DNA of 64,000 nt from Macrocystis pyrifera (lineage: Eukaryota; Sar; Phaeophyceae; Laminariales; Laminariaceae), in NCBI GenBank assembly GCA_031763025.1, contig JASSKH010000003.1:4640718-4704717 (forward strand), read 5' to 3'. A model generated the notes under the pieces. That model was given only the letters and a program-made list of their open reading frames with translations, made no database searches and was not told the origin of the DNA. Shown one piece after another: positions 30,374-42,144 of the stretch (position 1 is the first letter of the stretch; the number at the start of each line of letters is the position of its first letter). The position numbers and the translations under genes are program-made.

Positions 30374-31140
30374 TTCGACATACACAATTTTTGCGTATAG
30401 CAGAGTCACCGGGCCAGACATTCATATTTAGAGGCGCCCGTTTATTCAACAATACATCGATAGCGGTGCATGCCTGCAGAGCATCGGGGTGGACAACATA
30501 AGAGAAGCAGGGCTCCTAGCCATATAGCACAGACAGTGGCAGGTACCGTGGTTTTCCATGGAGAGGAGGATATCAGCCGTTTGAACAGGGTGCCTATCCA
30601 CTTCAAGCGCGATGAATATGCGGCCTAGCAGTGGCTGGATTTGGCATCGAAAACACTTGCCATAGAAACACGCCGCCAATATGTCAATTCGTGCTGGGGG
30701 AAGAACCAGACCACAAACGCGCACGGCGGGGGGGGGGGGGCTGCAGTACGTTCGGTGGTGCACTCGCACACCACTTGTTTTTTTTCTCCCGCGAAGGAAA
30801 GGTTTTTGCTGTCGTCTCCACTACAGTGAAAAAATGAATACTTTGCGGTGTGCCCCACAGTACCCTGTCCTTTATGTCTTTAGGTATATATATATGTGTG
30901 TATATACACATCTATTCTGGATGAGTTCCGGCAGGGCATCGCGGGTAAATTGTCCGTGCGGGAGCTATTACGGGGGTCCATAGTTAACGGGACCAAATTT
31001 TGTTGGTAAAAATAGGTAAATATATAGGTTTTTATGTATACCATAGGTCCTGTTAACTATGTACCCCCCCCGTAATAGAGCCCCGGCTTCATAGTGGACG
31101 CTCACAATCGCGACAGGGTACCAGTGAGCCTCGCGAAAAG
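30374..31140. other. 3' flank of the fusion gene
   Basis: No gene was seen. It holds a G-homopolymer (30727-30740), a short palindromic tatatgtgtgtatatacac at 30890 and one P MITE (30967-31075). Confidence 0.55.
30967..31075. mobile_element. P-family palindromic MITE, copy 5
   Basis: It runs attacgggggtccatagtta to actatgtaccccccccgtaa. It is a full-length near palindrome. Confidence 0.85.
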
Positions 31141-32275
31141 GAAATCGTAGCGGTTTTGTTTCCCGGGAAATATGGCTATGTCGAGTTGGCTATCGCCTGA
31201 TTTTATCCTCCACTTGTGTTTCGATGTTGACTGGCCTATCGGGACGTGTCCGGCGATTCGCTTGAATAGTCGTCGGTTGTATTCATTAAATGTGTGGGGT
31301 GCCGTCCCTTCGGTGACGCTTGCGTATGTTCTCGTCTGCTGTCGGTTTCAAAGACGCTTATACATGTGCTCGGAAATGCGTTTGTCAAGTTCAAGCACTT
31401 CACTACTGCTTTGCTGCACGTGGCGCAGGCCTTGAAACAGGTTGACGGTCCCTCGCCTTACTCACGGCGGCGGGCCAGGAGTGGTTGCGCCCTGCGCGCC
31501 TAAACCCAGCACTCTACGAGAGCACTCGGTACAACGGCGGACGGATACACGCAACGAGGCTTGCGTGTTATAGGGGTTGGCTAGCCGCTTGCTACGCCGT
31601 ACCTGGCCTTATTTTGACCTCGGCTTGTTGGCGGTATGCATTGACTGCTTGTTGTGCCGAAAGAAGCGTACGGCTTCCTAGATCGCGACAGCAGTGTACT
31701 AGGATGTTTTTGAGGAGGGAGTCGCATTGAGTTTGTTTCCCGTCACCTGCACGCGTGCCTGGTCTCGTCAGGACAAATGCTGCGCTGATCGACGGCAAAC
31801 ATGGCCATCCTCATCTGTAAATCGCCTGGGTCCGCCTCCGGTCCTTTGATGTCGATGGGCGCATCGTCATGTGTCCGAGGGTTCGCTTGGACAGTTGTCC
31901 TACGCACATAGCCATTTTTTGTTTTGTGCGCGCGTTTTTCCTTCTGTGACATTGGGCGTTTTCTCGTGCGGCGTTGGTTCAAAGGCGGTTCTTGGCGCCT
32001 GGATATATGGTGCTTGCCATGTTCAGCTTATGAGGTGCGGCACGAGCTACTAGTTTGCCTTACGAGCCGCAAGTGGTGGAAGGTTGACTGTCCCACCCCA
32101 TGCGCCACGGTCGCGGACCAGGAGTGATTGAATCCTGCTCGCTTAAAACCAGCACTCTCGAAGAGCACACGGTACGACCGCGGACGGGACAATGTAGCTT
32201 GTGGCTTGCGTGTTGTATGGGTTAGCTGACTGCTACGCAGTATCGGGCTCATCACCTCGGCGTTCGTTTTGGATA
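31141..32275. repeat. Two diverged direct repeats of ~500-540 bp
   Basis: Unit A (about 31141-31625) and unit B (about 31735-32275) align in order. Shared blocks are gttgac.gtcc, ccaggagtg.ttg, accagcactct..agagcac, cgg.acgg.aca, ggcttgcgtgtt and ttgacctcggc / atcacctcggc. Identity is only moderate. The origin is unknown; no ends, tail or coding were recognised. Confidence 0.6.
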
Positions 32276-33575
32276 GGTTGTCTGCTGGTGAAACGTCGTA
32301 TCAACGTACGACCGAACACTACGACGCATCTGCAGTACGTCGGAGAAGGACAGTAGTGGGTGCGGCATGTTCGATAACCTGTGCGTCTTCTTTCCGGACT
32401 GGAGGTTTCGAGACCTTCACGTTTGTACGACGAATCATAGCCCGCGCGATCTGTGAGACACAACAGCCGCGGTCACCTTCGTAGGTCATGCCTGGAGGAG
32501 CTGCATAATTCACAAAACCGTAATTTAGTACAACGATCACGGCGGGGTAGTTCGGACTGCAAATGCTGCTGTGGAGCCAGGAGACAGAACCAAGCAGGGA
32601 GTAATCACCGCTGCACTCTGTGCAAAACATCACACGTATAGCACTCGTACAGTATCGTCATCATGGGAATTGAGGTTGATTGGTGCCGATAGCGAGAAGG
32701 AGAAGACGAGAAAGGCTCTGTTACGGAAGCAACCCTGCCTGGTAGAGCAGGATAGGGGGGGTGCCAGCGCTTCGTTGTGGAGTTCGTCCATACGGTACAC
32801 ATTAGCAAAATACAATCCTCATGCACCTGTTACTATTGTCTACGCCTGCTAAGCATTTATTGGTACATATATTGGAGTGCCTTGGTCCATAGTACGGGAC
32901 GCCGACTTTTTTATTCTTCGGCCCAGCCAACCTGGCGGCATCAACCCGAACGGGGCACACATTGCATGGACAATCGAATATACGTGCATGCATGCTTCAA
33001 CGTACAAGTTGCAGTTCAGCGCTCCTTCCGAGATGTGGTTTCAATGTTTCAAGCTATGACACTATCAACACGACACTTATGCTGTTCGGTTGACATTATC
33101 GTGGTCCTTTATCTTATTCGGTAGGCTCGGGTAGTTAGAACACCGTGATCGACGAGCGGGCTGAATCCGTGCGACCTCGAGACGATGACGATAACGAAAC
33201 CGACGGAATTAAAGGAACTCACCTGCCCGACGAGTATGCGCCCGAACTTGTTTACGGCGGGGAGGTGTACTACTGTACGAATACTTTAAAAGTAACCACA
33301 GCGGGAGTTTACATTTACAAAGCCTTCTAGGGGAGCGGCCGCTCTCCCGTTGTCAGGCCGTGGCTTCAAACGTATTCGAATATTTCAACGTAGTACGCGA
33401 CGAATTCGATACCGTGCGCGCAGTTGATGCCGAGTTCTCGACCCAGAAGATTCTGCACTCGTACGACCCTGTCTTCGTCGAGCTATACCTATGGTGCCTG
33501 TCTACGTGGACAACTACTGTGCATCATTCACAGCAGACGGGAATCCATCCCGCAATGTTGCGATTCGATCCAACC

Positions 33576-33615
<40 letters not shown>

Positions 33616-33730
33616 CGTTATGTAAAAATTGAATGTTGCGCCCACAATCGTTGGAGATTTACGGAAACAGTTGGTCGACTCCATACTACAACATGTCTAA
33701 AGGCTTTCATCTCTACTACTACTACTACTA
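32276..33730. other. Intergenic, short unidentified open stretches
   Basis: Short open runs at 33145-33330 (with YAPELVYGGEVYYCTNTLK) and 33360-33632 have protein-like composition, but I do not recognise them. A long C-homopolymer interrupts the second at about 33578-33613. No gene is claimed. Confidence 0.3.
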
Positions 33731-33836
33731 TTACGGGGGTCCATAGTTAATAGGACCTATGGTTTACATAAAAACCTATATATTTACCTATTTTTACTAG
33801 CAATATTCGGTCCTATTTACTATATGGTCCCCCGTA
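33731..33836. mobile_element. P-family palindromic MITE, copy 6
   Basis: It lies in a (tac)n tract. It runs ttacgggggtccatagtta to tatatggtcccccgta. Confidence 0.85.
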
Positions 33837-33845
33837 GTACTACTA

Positions 33846-33950
33846 TTACGGAGGACCATAGTTAATAGGACCTACGGTACACACAAGCACCTATATATTT
33901 ACCTATTTTTACTAACAATATTTGGTCCTATTTACTGTGGTCCCCCGTAA
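33846..33950. mobile_element. P-family palindromic MITE, copy 7
   Basis: It starts ten bases after copy 6 and is separated from it by tac repeats. It runs ttacggaggaccatagtta to ctgtggtcccccgtaa. Confidence 0.85.
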
Positions 33951-34088
33951 TACTACTACTACAAATACTGTACTGCTGCTGCTACTACTACTGTATACCA
34001 GGTACAATATATTACAGTATTCATGCAACTACACGAACCCGAACGAAAAATGCTCTGCATCATCAGTGTTCTGCTGTGAGGGCCCTGG

Positions 34089-34814
34089 TTGTTGTCATAC
34101 CACTCTTCCAGTGAGCTCGGTGTGGTACATGATGGCATAAAACTCATTACCTACCTCCGAAGCGCGCGTCTGCTGAAGCGGAAGGTGCAACTGCTTGAAG
34201 CCAAACGCCGAGAGACCCTTTTGTACGGGAGCATGGAGCGGATTGAGTCCGAGCAAAGCCCGCCGCGACTATCCAGCGTAAAAAAATACAGTCCATCAAC
34301 GTGGATACATCTGCTGGAGGAAACGGGAGCACGACGACCACATACACCGATCAATGTCTTGCGCGCCCTCGCCATAAGCAGTAATTCGTACTGGTACAAC
34401 AGCTGCAAGACGACAGAGACGGTGGTTGCCTGTAAGGGGTTGTATTACACTCCCGGGGCAGGAGAGCCCGGCATAGTAAAGTGGCACTTTTCGGAAGCTG
34501 GTACGTGGCAATGCTACAGTTTTCTTCTGGATGCCAGGAAATATCCGATCAGGAGTGTACGGCATCAAGGTCGAACTGTTTGCGGCCCGGAGCAGCACAA
34601 CAGTCGGGGCATTCACACTGTCGGCGGAAAAAAGCTTGGAACTGGAAGACTACCCGAGCGTGAACCTACAGCGCGTATTGTTCGGATGCTAATACCAATC
34701 CGCGGCAAGCCCACCCTTTCTTGTTTTTTTCGATGCATCGGTTGGCAGAAAAAAGAAACCTATCGACCAAACCGTGTTATGCGCCGACTTTCACTGAGAC
34801 AAGGTCTAGGATAG
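34089..34814 (+). CDS. Unidentified open frame, 241 codons
   Basis: This is the longest open run on the plus strand in the intergenic region apart from the retroelement. It includes basic helix-like sequence (LLKRKVQLLEAKRRET) and no motif I can name. Another frame over 34260-34680 also reads as protein-like in pieces, so the true coding frame, if any, is unsure. It may be chance or the remnant of an older gene. Confidence 0.2.
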   Translation: MLSYHSSSELGVVHDGIKLITYLRSARLLKRKVQLLEAKRRETLLYGSMERIESEQSPPRLSSVKKYSPSTWIHLLEETGARRPHTPINVLRALAISSNSYWYNSCKTTETVVACKGLYYTPGAGEPGIVKWHFSEAGTWQCYSFLLDARKYPIRSVRHQGRTVCGPEQHNSRGIHTVGGKKLGTGRLPEREPTARIVRMLIPIRGKPTLSCFFRCIGWQKKETYRPNRVMRRLSLRQGLG

Positions 34815-35167
34815 AGCATTGAAGCAAAGGAGGACATCGTCGGTTTCCTTTTTGTCATACGCATAGGAGAATAGGGTGCATACCAATGGCTACCAATGGC
34901 AAGGCCTTCCGGTATAAGTGCAGTCATAACGTTTGGTGGATAGCAGGAACGTCGGCGGTGCCGCGTCGTCGGTGGCCATCGGACACAAGTTAGAACCTGG
35001 GAATAGGACTGACGTGCGATACATTGACTGCTAGTCTGCTTCTACTGTACTCCGCAACCTTTGCCTTTGTCGGGTATTTGTACGAGTACCCCCATTTTGC
35101 CTTTCGAGGTGCTTCTCCCACCGAATCAGTAAGGCTGTGCAGTCGCACAGGAAGGACATCATTGACT
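34815..35167. other. Nothing recognised
   Basis: This stretch has no open frame of note and no repeat I could match within the window. Confidence 0.5.
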
Positions 35168-35274
35168 ATTACGGGGGTCCATAGTTAACAGGACCAAATA
35201 TTGTTAGTAAAAATACCTCGATATATAGTTTTTCATGTATGACATAGGTCCTGTTAACTATAGACCCCCGTAAT
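35168..35274. mobile_element. P-family palindromic MITE, copy 8
   Basis: It runs attacgggggtccatagtta to aactatagacccccgtaa. Confidence 0.85.
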
Positions 35275-35318
35275 AGAATATACCAAAGGCATACCACCAA
35301 GATATTGGTTCGACAGGT

Positions 35319-35426
35319 ATTACGGGGGTCCATAGTTAACAGGACCTATGGTGTACATAAAAACCTATATATTTTCCTATTTTTACTCACAAAATTTGGT
35401 CCCGTTAACTATGAACCCCCTTAATA
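35319..35426. mobile_element. P-family palindromic MITE, copy 9
   Basis: It runs attacgggggtccatagtta to aactatgaacccccttaa. It lies 44 bp after copy 8, in the opposite internal orientation. Confidence 0.85.
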
Positions 35427-35794
35427 GATATTCGCCTCCAGCACGAGTCTACACCATTTATATAAATATCACTGCGGGAGGAGTGTTACGAGGTCCACAG
35501 GTGAGATGTGCACTGGCCTCGATCCAAACCTCGACGGGACACTCTGTGGCAACGCGTTCAAAAGGCAATGTCGGTCTAAAACACTATCGCCAGCTCCATG
35601 TCGGTCTTGATAGGTTCCCCTGAAAGGTTCTTGTCGGGTGAGAAGGCAGCGGTCCGCGGCATAACCTGACTGGTCTCTTTTCTGGCCGCTTCCACAGTGT
35701 TGTCGTTGAGGTACCTCCCGAAAGGAAGCGGAAATGAGGTGTGAGGAACCCCCCCCCTCAGGCACATCCCCGCCACGTGGACAAGCCTCCCGCC

Positions 35795-36751
35795 CTACAA
35801 GTGCCTGGGGTTGATGCAGAGCACGGGCTGCTTCCCGTCCAGGTCTGACCTAGATTGTTTCCGCCAACCCACCACCTCAGAGAATAGTGAACAGGGATTT
35901 ACCACGGAACCGTCCAAAATTCCATTTTTGTGCCGGGTGCGTGCAGTATCCGCAGCATTGGTTAGTACACCCCGTGCTGGCCCTGTTGAATAAGAGTCAT
36001 GTGAATAAATTTTGCTGCAGACATCGACCCTGCTGTCTTCAGTATGTTGCTCGCAGTACACGACTGGCTTGATGCCCTCAATACTAAAGGTCGGGTACTT
36101 CGCACACAACACATGCGAGCAGAGTTTCTTTAGGACATTCACCGTACCGCCCGCAACGCGTTGCATGCAGTCCGTTGCTGTCATGCCGCCCTCAATGCTA
36201 TCCCTCGCCACGGCATGTTGCTTTGCTGTACATCCGTGTCTCGCTTTCCTCGAAATGAAAGATCGGCTGCTTCGTGCAGGGTCTATGTGCGCAACGCTTG
36301 CTAATGACGTTCCCCATGACTTCCGCCGCATGTTTCTTGCAGCATACCGCTGCCCGGCTGCCTTCCACATGACAGCTCGGCCGCGTCGTGCAAGACTCAT
36401 GTGAGCAACGTTTGTTGTGGACGTCGACCATGCTGCCCTGGGCATGTTCCTTGCAGTACACACCTGTCCTGTTGCCCGCCACATCACAGACGGGTTGTTT
36501 CCTACAGGATCCATGGGTGCATCCCTGCTGGTGACGTTCATCATGCCATCGTCAGCATGTTGCTTGCAGTACGCCACTGCCCTGCTGCCCTCCAAATTAT
36601 AGCTCGGGTACTTTGTGCAAGATCCATGTGAGCAAATCTTACTGAGGACGTATACCATACCGTCCTCAGCATGGTGCTTGCAGTGTACCTTCTTCGCGGT
36701 GCCGCCCTCGATGTTAAGGTCATATTCTGTGGGCACTGGTGGTACCGGCAA
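35795..36751 (-). pseudogene. EsV-1-7 type Cys/His repeat gene, apparently broken
   Basis: The minus strand carries about five to six repeats of a ~35-residue unit of the form C.H..C...P....G...YC..HA..GMV.V. Examples are KICSHGSCTKYPSYNLEG followed by AYCKQHADDGMMNV, KRCSHESCTTRPSCHVEG, and KLCSHVLCAKYPTFSIEG with VYCEQHTEDSRVDV. This matches the EsV-1-7 repeat, known from the Ectocarpus virus EsV-1 and from the expanded brown-algal family that includes the developmental gene IMMEDIATE UPRIGHT. The open frame is 318 codons, but recognisable repeats do not all lie in it, so the copy looks broken in a few places and fairly old. Function of the family at the molecular level is unknown; zinc binding is inferred. 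Confidence 0.7.
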
Positions 36752-36966
36752 CGCCCCAAATCCGCCACAGAGTGGGATAGCGATACGACCAAGGCGGTGC
36801 TACTGGGACAGCCAACACAGCTGGGAGTCTCTCGTCCGGCCTAAGCCCACCTATCCTTCGTAGAAGCGGTGTCGGCATAAAGCTTCAGGGTCTCGTCAAG
36901 CACAACGCTCGGTAATTTACATGGCTTTTCTTGTCGCGTTAGGGTAGGGTTAAAACATTACTTCCG

Positions 36967-37460
36967 TCATAAGGATGACTGAACGGTTCTGGAAAACAAA
37001 CTACAAACGAAAAAGAAACAACGGGACACAAGCGGGACGGCCTTCCGCCCTACCGTCGAACTGGACATACAGCGGGAAACAGCGAGAGTCTTTTGTTCAA
37101 TCGTGGCACCGCTAGACATCGCCAATATGTCTGCACGGTGACGAAACATAGGATATTTGTTGTGTGATAGGCGTCCACTGTCCCTACCTGATGAACAGAC
37201 TACATCAATATGGACATTCGTCATGACCAGCACGCCCAGCTCTTTCCCGCAAAAAAAGCTGTCATTCATCGTGGACGTCTAGTCGTGAGCAACCTTATAT
37301 GAAAACATACCCCCTTCAGTGCTTCACGAGCTGCCGTTGCGTATGTCACCACATCGTCCCCGTTTCGCTTCCGCGTGCTGGACGACGGGCTTTGTGAATC
37401 CTCGTGCTTTCGCCGGTTAGCGGTTCTGTCGGCGGCATTAAATCTGGGGAGATTGGGCAC
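36967..37460 (-). CDS. Unidentified small open frames upstream of the EsV-1-7 repeat gene
   Basis: On the minus strand, 37266-37460 opens MPNLPRFNAADRTANRR and runs to REALKG. Then 36967-37269 contains KELGVLVMTNVHIDVVCSS. The two could be exons (gtatg after REALKG, ctag before the next) and might be the 5' part of the neighbouring repeat gene. That is a guess from position only. Confidence 0.2.
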
Positions 37461-38084
37461 GAAACATCATCGCGGTAGCCGAGACCTGACTGACGGCTTC
37501 ACACGCTGAAGCTGTAGACGCGTGCGTGTCCCTCGAGCATGCGGTTCCGTCGCACTCCTAGTGTGCGGCTTGGCACTAACTGTCGGTGGTCTACGACTCC
37601 GTTGCTAGGGCAAGCTTACCAAAGGTCGCCTTCTCGGCTCAACTACACCAGGTATATTAACACTACTGTACGTGCATGATCTGGTTGCAACAAGTATTGA
37701 TAGTGCCATTTTTAGCTGAAATTGAGCAAACATTCTGATAAACAGGCATCTCATTACTCCAGTCCTTTGGAGGTAGGACACGTCATATTCGTAACCGAAG
37801 CATCGTGAAGTAAAAAAAAACACGCGCATGGATAGAGGGAAAAATGGAGGCCCTCTTTCCCTGACCTTGATTCCTGATTATTTTCTTTTGTTGTCCTCAA
37901 ATATGATTTCTGTCACGTATATACCGGGTATATTGCTGCCTCGCCCATACGTATACTTACTCCTGCCCGTCTCTGCCCCCACAACAATGTGTCCTTCGAT
38001 TTTTTTCCAGCCTCCCATTTCGTTTCGGAACTACTGCAGTATCATACATGACCGTACCTCCGTGGGAACGGGCGGAGTGTACTC
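37461..38084. other. Nothing firmly recognised
   Basis: Only short open runs and a T/C-rich patch near 37860-38000 were seen. Confidence 0.45.
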
Positions 38085-38610
38085 ATTATCATGCATGGCC
38101 GTAAGTCGTATGGCCATAGACCCTCGCATCCCTACAATGCCGGGACGGAGCGCGTCGGGTTTTCACCGACCAGGCAGACATTGCTTGCGCCAAGCGCGAA
38201 GCGCCGTGAGGCTTTAGGCGAGTCGCATGAAGGGTGAGCTGCATCCTACTAGGAACCGCTTTAGAGGAGGATTTTCTTGCATATGGATGACAGCATCAAT
38301 TAGTTTATTTAATTTCTAGTGTGGCCACTTCCAGAGACAGCAATGGGTTTACTATGTAACTGCCTCGTGAGTGTCTTAATATATACACATTACCTGGTAC
38401 GTGATACCATCATCCCCCTTGTGCGGAGTAAAGGTTCTCTCTCACAAAAATGATCTAACTTGACCACCAGCCGTGGTAACCGCCAAAAAAACAAAAAAAA
38501 CGGTACCCTGGTTGTCTGGCTCACGCAGTGAGAGGCGTGTTTTACATCGTCGTGGCCAACCGACGCCAGCCCAACCTATACATAACAGGTATATAATATA
38601 GGGGGGGGGG
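38085..38610 (-). repeat. Dispersed repeat family R, copy b (inverted relative to copy a)
   Basis: It is the reverse complement of 1005-1530 over nearly its full length, including gtcgggttttcaccgac, ccagccgtggtaaccgc, the A-rich tract and an outer poly-G run (38601-38618). Many substitutions show it is not a recent copy. Confidence 0.85.
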
Positions 38611-40574
38611 GGGGGGGGCGTTTAATTCCTGATAGCTTTTACCCGGTGCATGGGCAACACGGGGCCTTTGGCAACCCTTTCAACTGCTAGGGGTTTCTTG
38701 AAGGGCGATGCTTCACGAGGAAAACGACCGAAGACACGTGATTTGACCACTTTTTCATCACGATATTTTGGCTGCATTAAACCGTAAAGGGTTTCCGACT
38801 GCCGACAAACAAGAGCGCGACTACACGCAACTCGTTCGTTAACCATGCGGTTCAGACGGTGTACAGCACGCCATTGACTGGGCTACGAGTAACGGCGACA
38901 TCGTGGAGTAGTTGGCAGCCGAGTGAGAGGTGCCTGTCTGCGAGCGGTCACAGTTCACAAAGTGCAGCTCTGATTGAACGAAAGGTTATTTGTTCAATAA
39001 TGACCGTGCGTTCGTGTTCCATGCAAGTCGGCGGGCACTGTATCGCTGGGCTCAAGACAGAAGCGTGAGAATCCCCTACAATCGCGGCTGAAACCATGTT
39101 GCTGTGCCGTCTACCAGACGTTTTTGGGCAGTACCTATAGCGAGTATTGTAGGTCGCGTTTGCGATCACGATATATTCGCGATATATGATAATCGAGATC
39201 GCGGAAATATCGCCGGCGATCACGATATATTCAAAATGCTAAAACGCGTCCGAAACCCTATTGTGAAACACTGCAGGAACAACGTTACCCACATATCGTT
39301 TCCAATTCCATCTTCCAATCCAAAAGTTTCATTACTCGCATTTCTTGCACATTCTTAATTCAGACCCTGTTTCAACTTTTTCAGGGTCGACAGTTTTTAC
39401 GTTGTGACGGTTGCCTTGCTAGAGCACCACGTTTTGCCCGTCTTTCGCGATTAATCGCGGTATGATGATATGTTTCGCTGCCGATCTTTATAGCGCGATC
39501 AAATAAACAGAAAAACAGGTTTATCGCATGAATCATATCGCACTTTTCTTGGCGCGATTTCCAAAACCGGTAACACCTCATATTTGCGCGCGCACTCCGA
39601 ACTCAACACGGGACCGTTGGGAGTGAAACGACGTGTGTTTGAGAGCACATAACCTCTGGCTTCTGGTGCGCTATAACACATTTTCATCATTATCGGTCTT
39701 GATGATACACACTCAGACATTGGTTCGAACAAATGAATAAGGAAATAAGACGTAACACCATACATGACTTACTGCTCCAGCATTTCTGCGTCACGATTCT
39801 TCTTGTTGTCGTCGCCCGCAAGAGGCTGACTACAAAATAGGTGCAGAAGTGTGTGTCTTAATAAAGCAACCGTTATTCCTACCCCATGCCATCAATTCAC
39901 CCAGTGTCCGTCCTGATTCGTCATCCTAGAGAGAAACGTAAATGTTAAAAAGTATGCGGGTATCATACCGTGAGACCAGAGAAAACAAAAACAATCGCAC
40001 TTGGAGCCTAGGTGAGTAAACTGATATGTCAAACGTGTCGGGTGCGATGACACAAAAAAATTATAGACAACCAAGAACCAGTAATCGACCAACGAATATC
40101 AGTATTAATAGAGGAATGTTGAAATGAGAAAGTTTGACGAGTGTGGCGCAAGAGTCTTACAAAACGCTGCGCAAGAGGAACAGGTACGTGCTGAATAGGA
40201 GCCCAAAACAAGGAAAGAGAGAGCAAGCGCCCTGAACAAGGATGTAGAGGAACCTTGGTACCATATCTACTCGAGACTACGCGCGTATACGCAATATGCA
40301 TAGGGTTATTTGGGCCCTCGAGGAAAATCCAATGCGCCGGGACAACTCCAAGGAAATTGCTGCCCCCAAAGCGTTTGCGATACTGCTGATTCGCACGCTA
40401 AATAATTAAACAAATCGGACTGCTGTCCATCGGTTTTAGCCCGAACATTTTCTCGACGTCAGTTTTGTGAGGTAGGCAAAGAACACCTCAAGTGTGAGGA
40501 GACCCTGAACGAGTCGGTGCCATATGACGGTATCGTTGCGCCCGTCGGCGGTACTATTAATAAGAGGACGGGCG

Positions 40575-40606
<32 letters not shown>

Positions 40607-40784
40607 ACTTGTTCGTTGCTTGCTTTAAGTCATTTGACCATTGACCACCTATCTCTTTCGAGATGGAGCACCGTCAATACTCCCAATAGAGAGACACATC
40701 CGATATTCGGGCGCTCATTAAGTTGTTTCCATATGTTTTAAAGGGGGGGGGGGGGGGGGGCACTCGATATCATGCATGACCGTA
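38611..40784. other. Intergenic; ankyrin-like scrap and homopolymers
   Basis: A plus-strand piece near 38870-38925 reads VQHAIDWATSNGDIVE, like part of an ankyrin repeat, but stops follow. An open run of 74 codons (38622-38846, minus strand) is unidentified. 39150-39240 has short 'gcgatcacgatatattc' repeats. Long G-homopolymers lie at 40578-40605 and 40743-40760. Confidence 0.35.
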
Positions 40785-40872
40785 ATCCTGTGACCATATG
40801 CTAGATCCTCCCATCCCTACAATGCCGGGACGGAGCACGTCGGGTTTTCACCGACCAGGCGGACATGACATA
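40785..40872 (-). repeat. Dispersed repeat family R, copy c (fragment)
   Basis: It shares catccctacaatgccgg, gacggagc.cgtcgggtttt and caccgaccaggc with copy b in the same orientation. It ends abruptly at a tgacatag / G-run junction. Confidence 0.8.
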
Positions 40873-42144
40873 GGGGGAGGGGGGGGGATTACTGCAGGCG
40901 ACTACCTGCGGTACCTTTTTTAGTATTGAGGAGTGGGGCGTCGGCGGTGCCTTATTTTCCGAGCTCATTAGCGCAACCCGACCAATAGCCCTGGGCAAAA
41001 CAAAACCACTGACAACATTATCACACCACTAACAGCATTATCATACCACTAACAGCATCTCGTACCGCTGGGTTGTTTCTTCGCGCGAGGAGCTCCACCA
41101 TCGTAACCACTCGGTAGTTTCTTTGTTTGAGGAGCTCAACCATCGTAACGAAAAAGTGCAAAAGCTCGGCGCCGCTCGTCTCGTACGTACATCAGACGAT
41201 AAGCAGCGGCCGACGTCAAAAACGACAGAACAAAACAAAAACGTTCGTTAACGTTCACGAGCAATTAGTTCGGCGTATGCTCCCCACCCAGATTCAGGCG
41301 GAGATCAAGCGAATACTCGGCATGCCCATGATAAAACGCGGGTTTCTTATGAGGCAGGGTGCGTGATGGTTGTTGAGCGTGGGAAAACGATTTATTACAG
41401 GGGCTCAGGTTTAGAACTTACGGGAAGTCCGATTGGCATTCGGGGAATATCTCGTGACAGGGTATTCACTGCGGGTTTCCTCGCCCAACGAGGCGGGAAA
41501 CTCGCGGCCGGATACAAGAATAAAGCTCACCAGTTGCGCGGGCGTATCCACAAGCACCCATCATTGGCGGGCTCCATGCCAGTCTTCTCGAGTCGTGCCA
41601 ACGTCAAAGCTGCGCTCCGAATGTCTAGTGTACACTTTTAACGTGTTCTGCGGGTTGGGTTTATTGTAGAAATTGACCCAGGCGACTTTGCCCTTGCCAA
41701 AACCGCTGCTCGATTTACAGCAGGGGGATTTCTGGCGTGGGTCCGACAATAAACATTCCCATTGATAGGTTACGCACAGCGGCTCCACGCAAATGTTGTC
41801 AACTGAAAATGAAACCAGCGTCAAAGTCTCGCTCCAAACATCCGCCATACGCTTTTAACGTGTAAATTGCGTGTGTTGAAACCAAGTTTTGTTTTGGCCG
41901 TTTACGCTTGCCAATCGTAGAAGCTACACTGCGTTTATATCTACCGTGTGATTCCAGCGCCCACTGGTGATGCGGGCATACCTTATAGCCAGAAATACCC
42001 CCACTGTCGCGGGGCACGTGACCTGTCCCACGGATCCGACAGGAGCGAGGAACCTATGGACAGGTCTAGTCCCGCTTGCCAACCGAGCCGTCTTCTTGTT
42101 CGACGATAAATTGACAACGTGTTAGCTTCAGTCCAAGAACACAC
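40873..42144. other. Intergenic, unidentified
   Basis: Open runs at 41127-41366 and 41363-41641 overlap slightly but match nothing I know. Blocks at 41595-41660 and 41815-41870 look like diverged copies of each other (cgtcaaag.c..cgctcc.a, cttttaacgtgt). Confidence 0.3.

Noticed and set aside
35469-35776. Minus-strand gene 3' of the EsV-1-7 repeats
   Set aside because: A protein-like run (PFGRYLNDNTVEAARKE) exists, but no domain is recognisable and the stretch is short.
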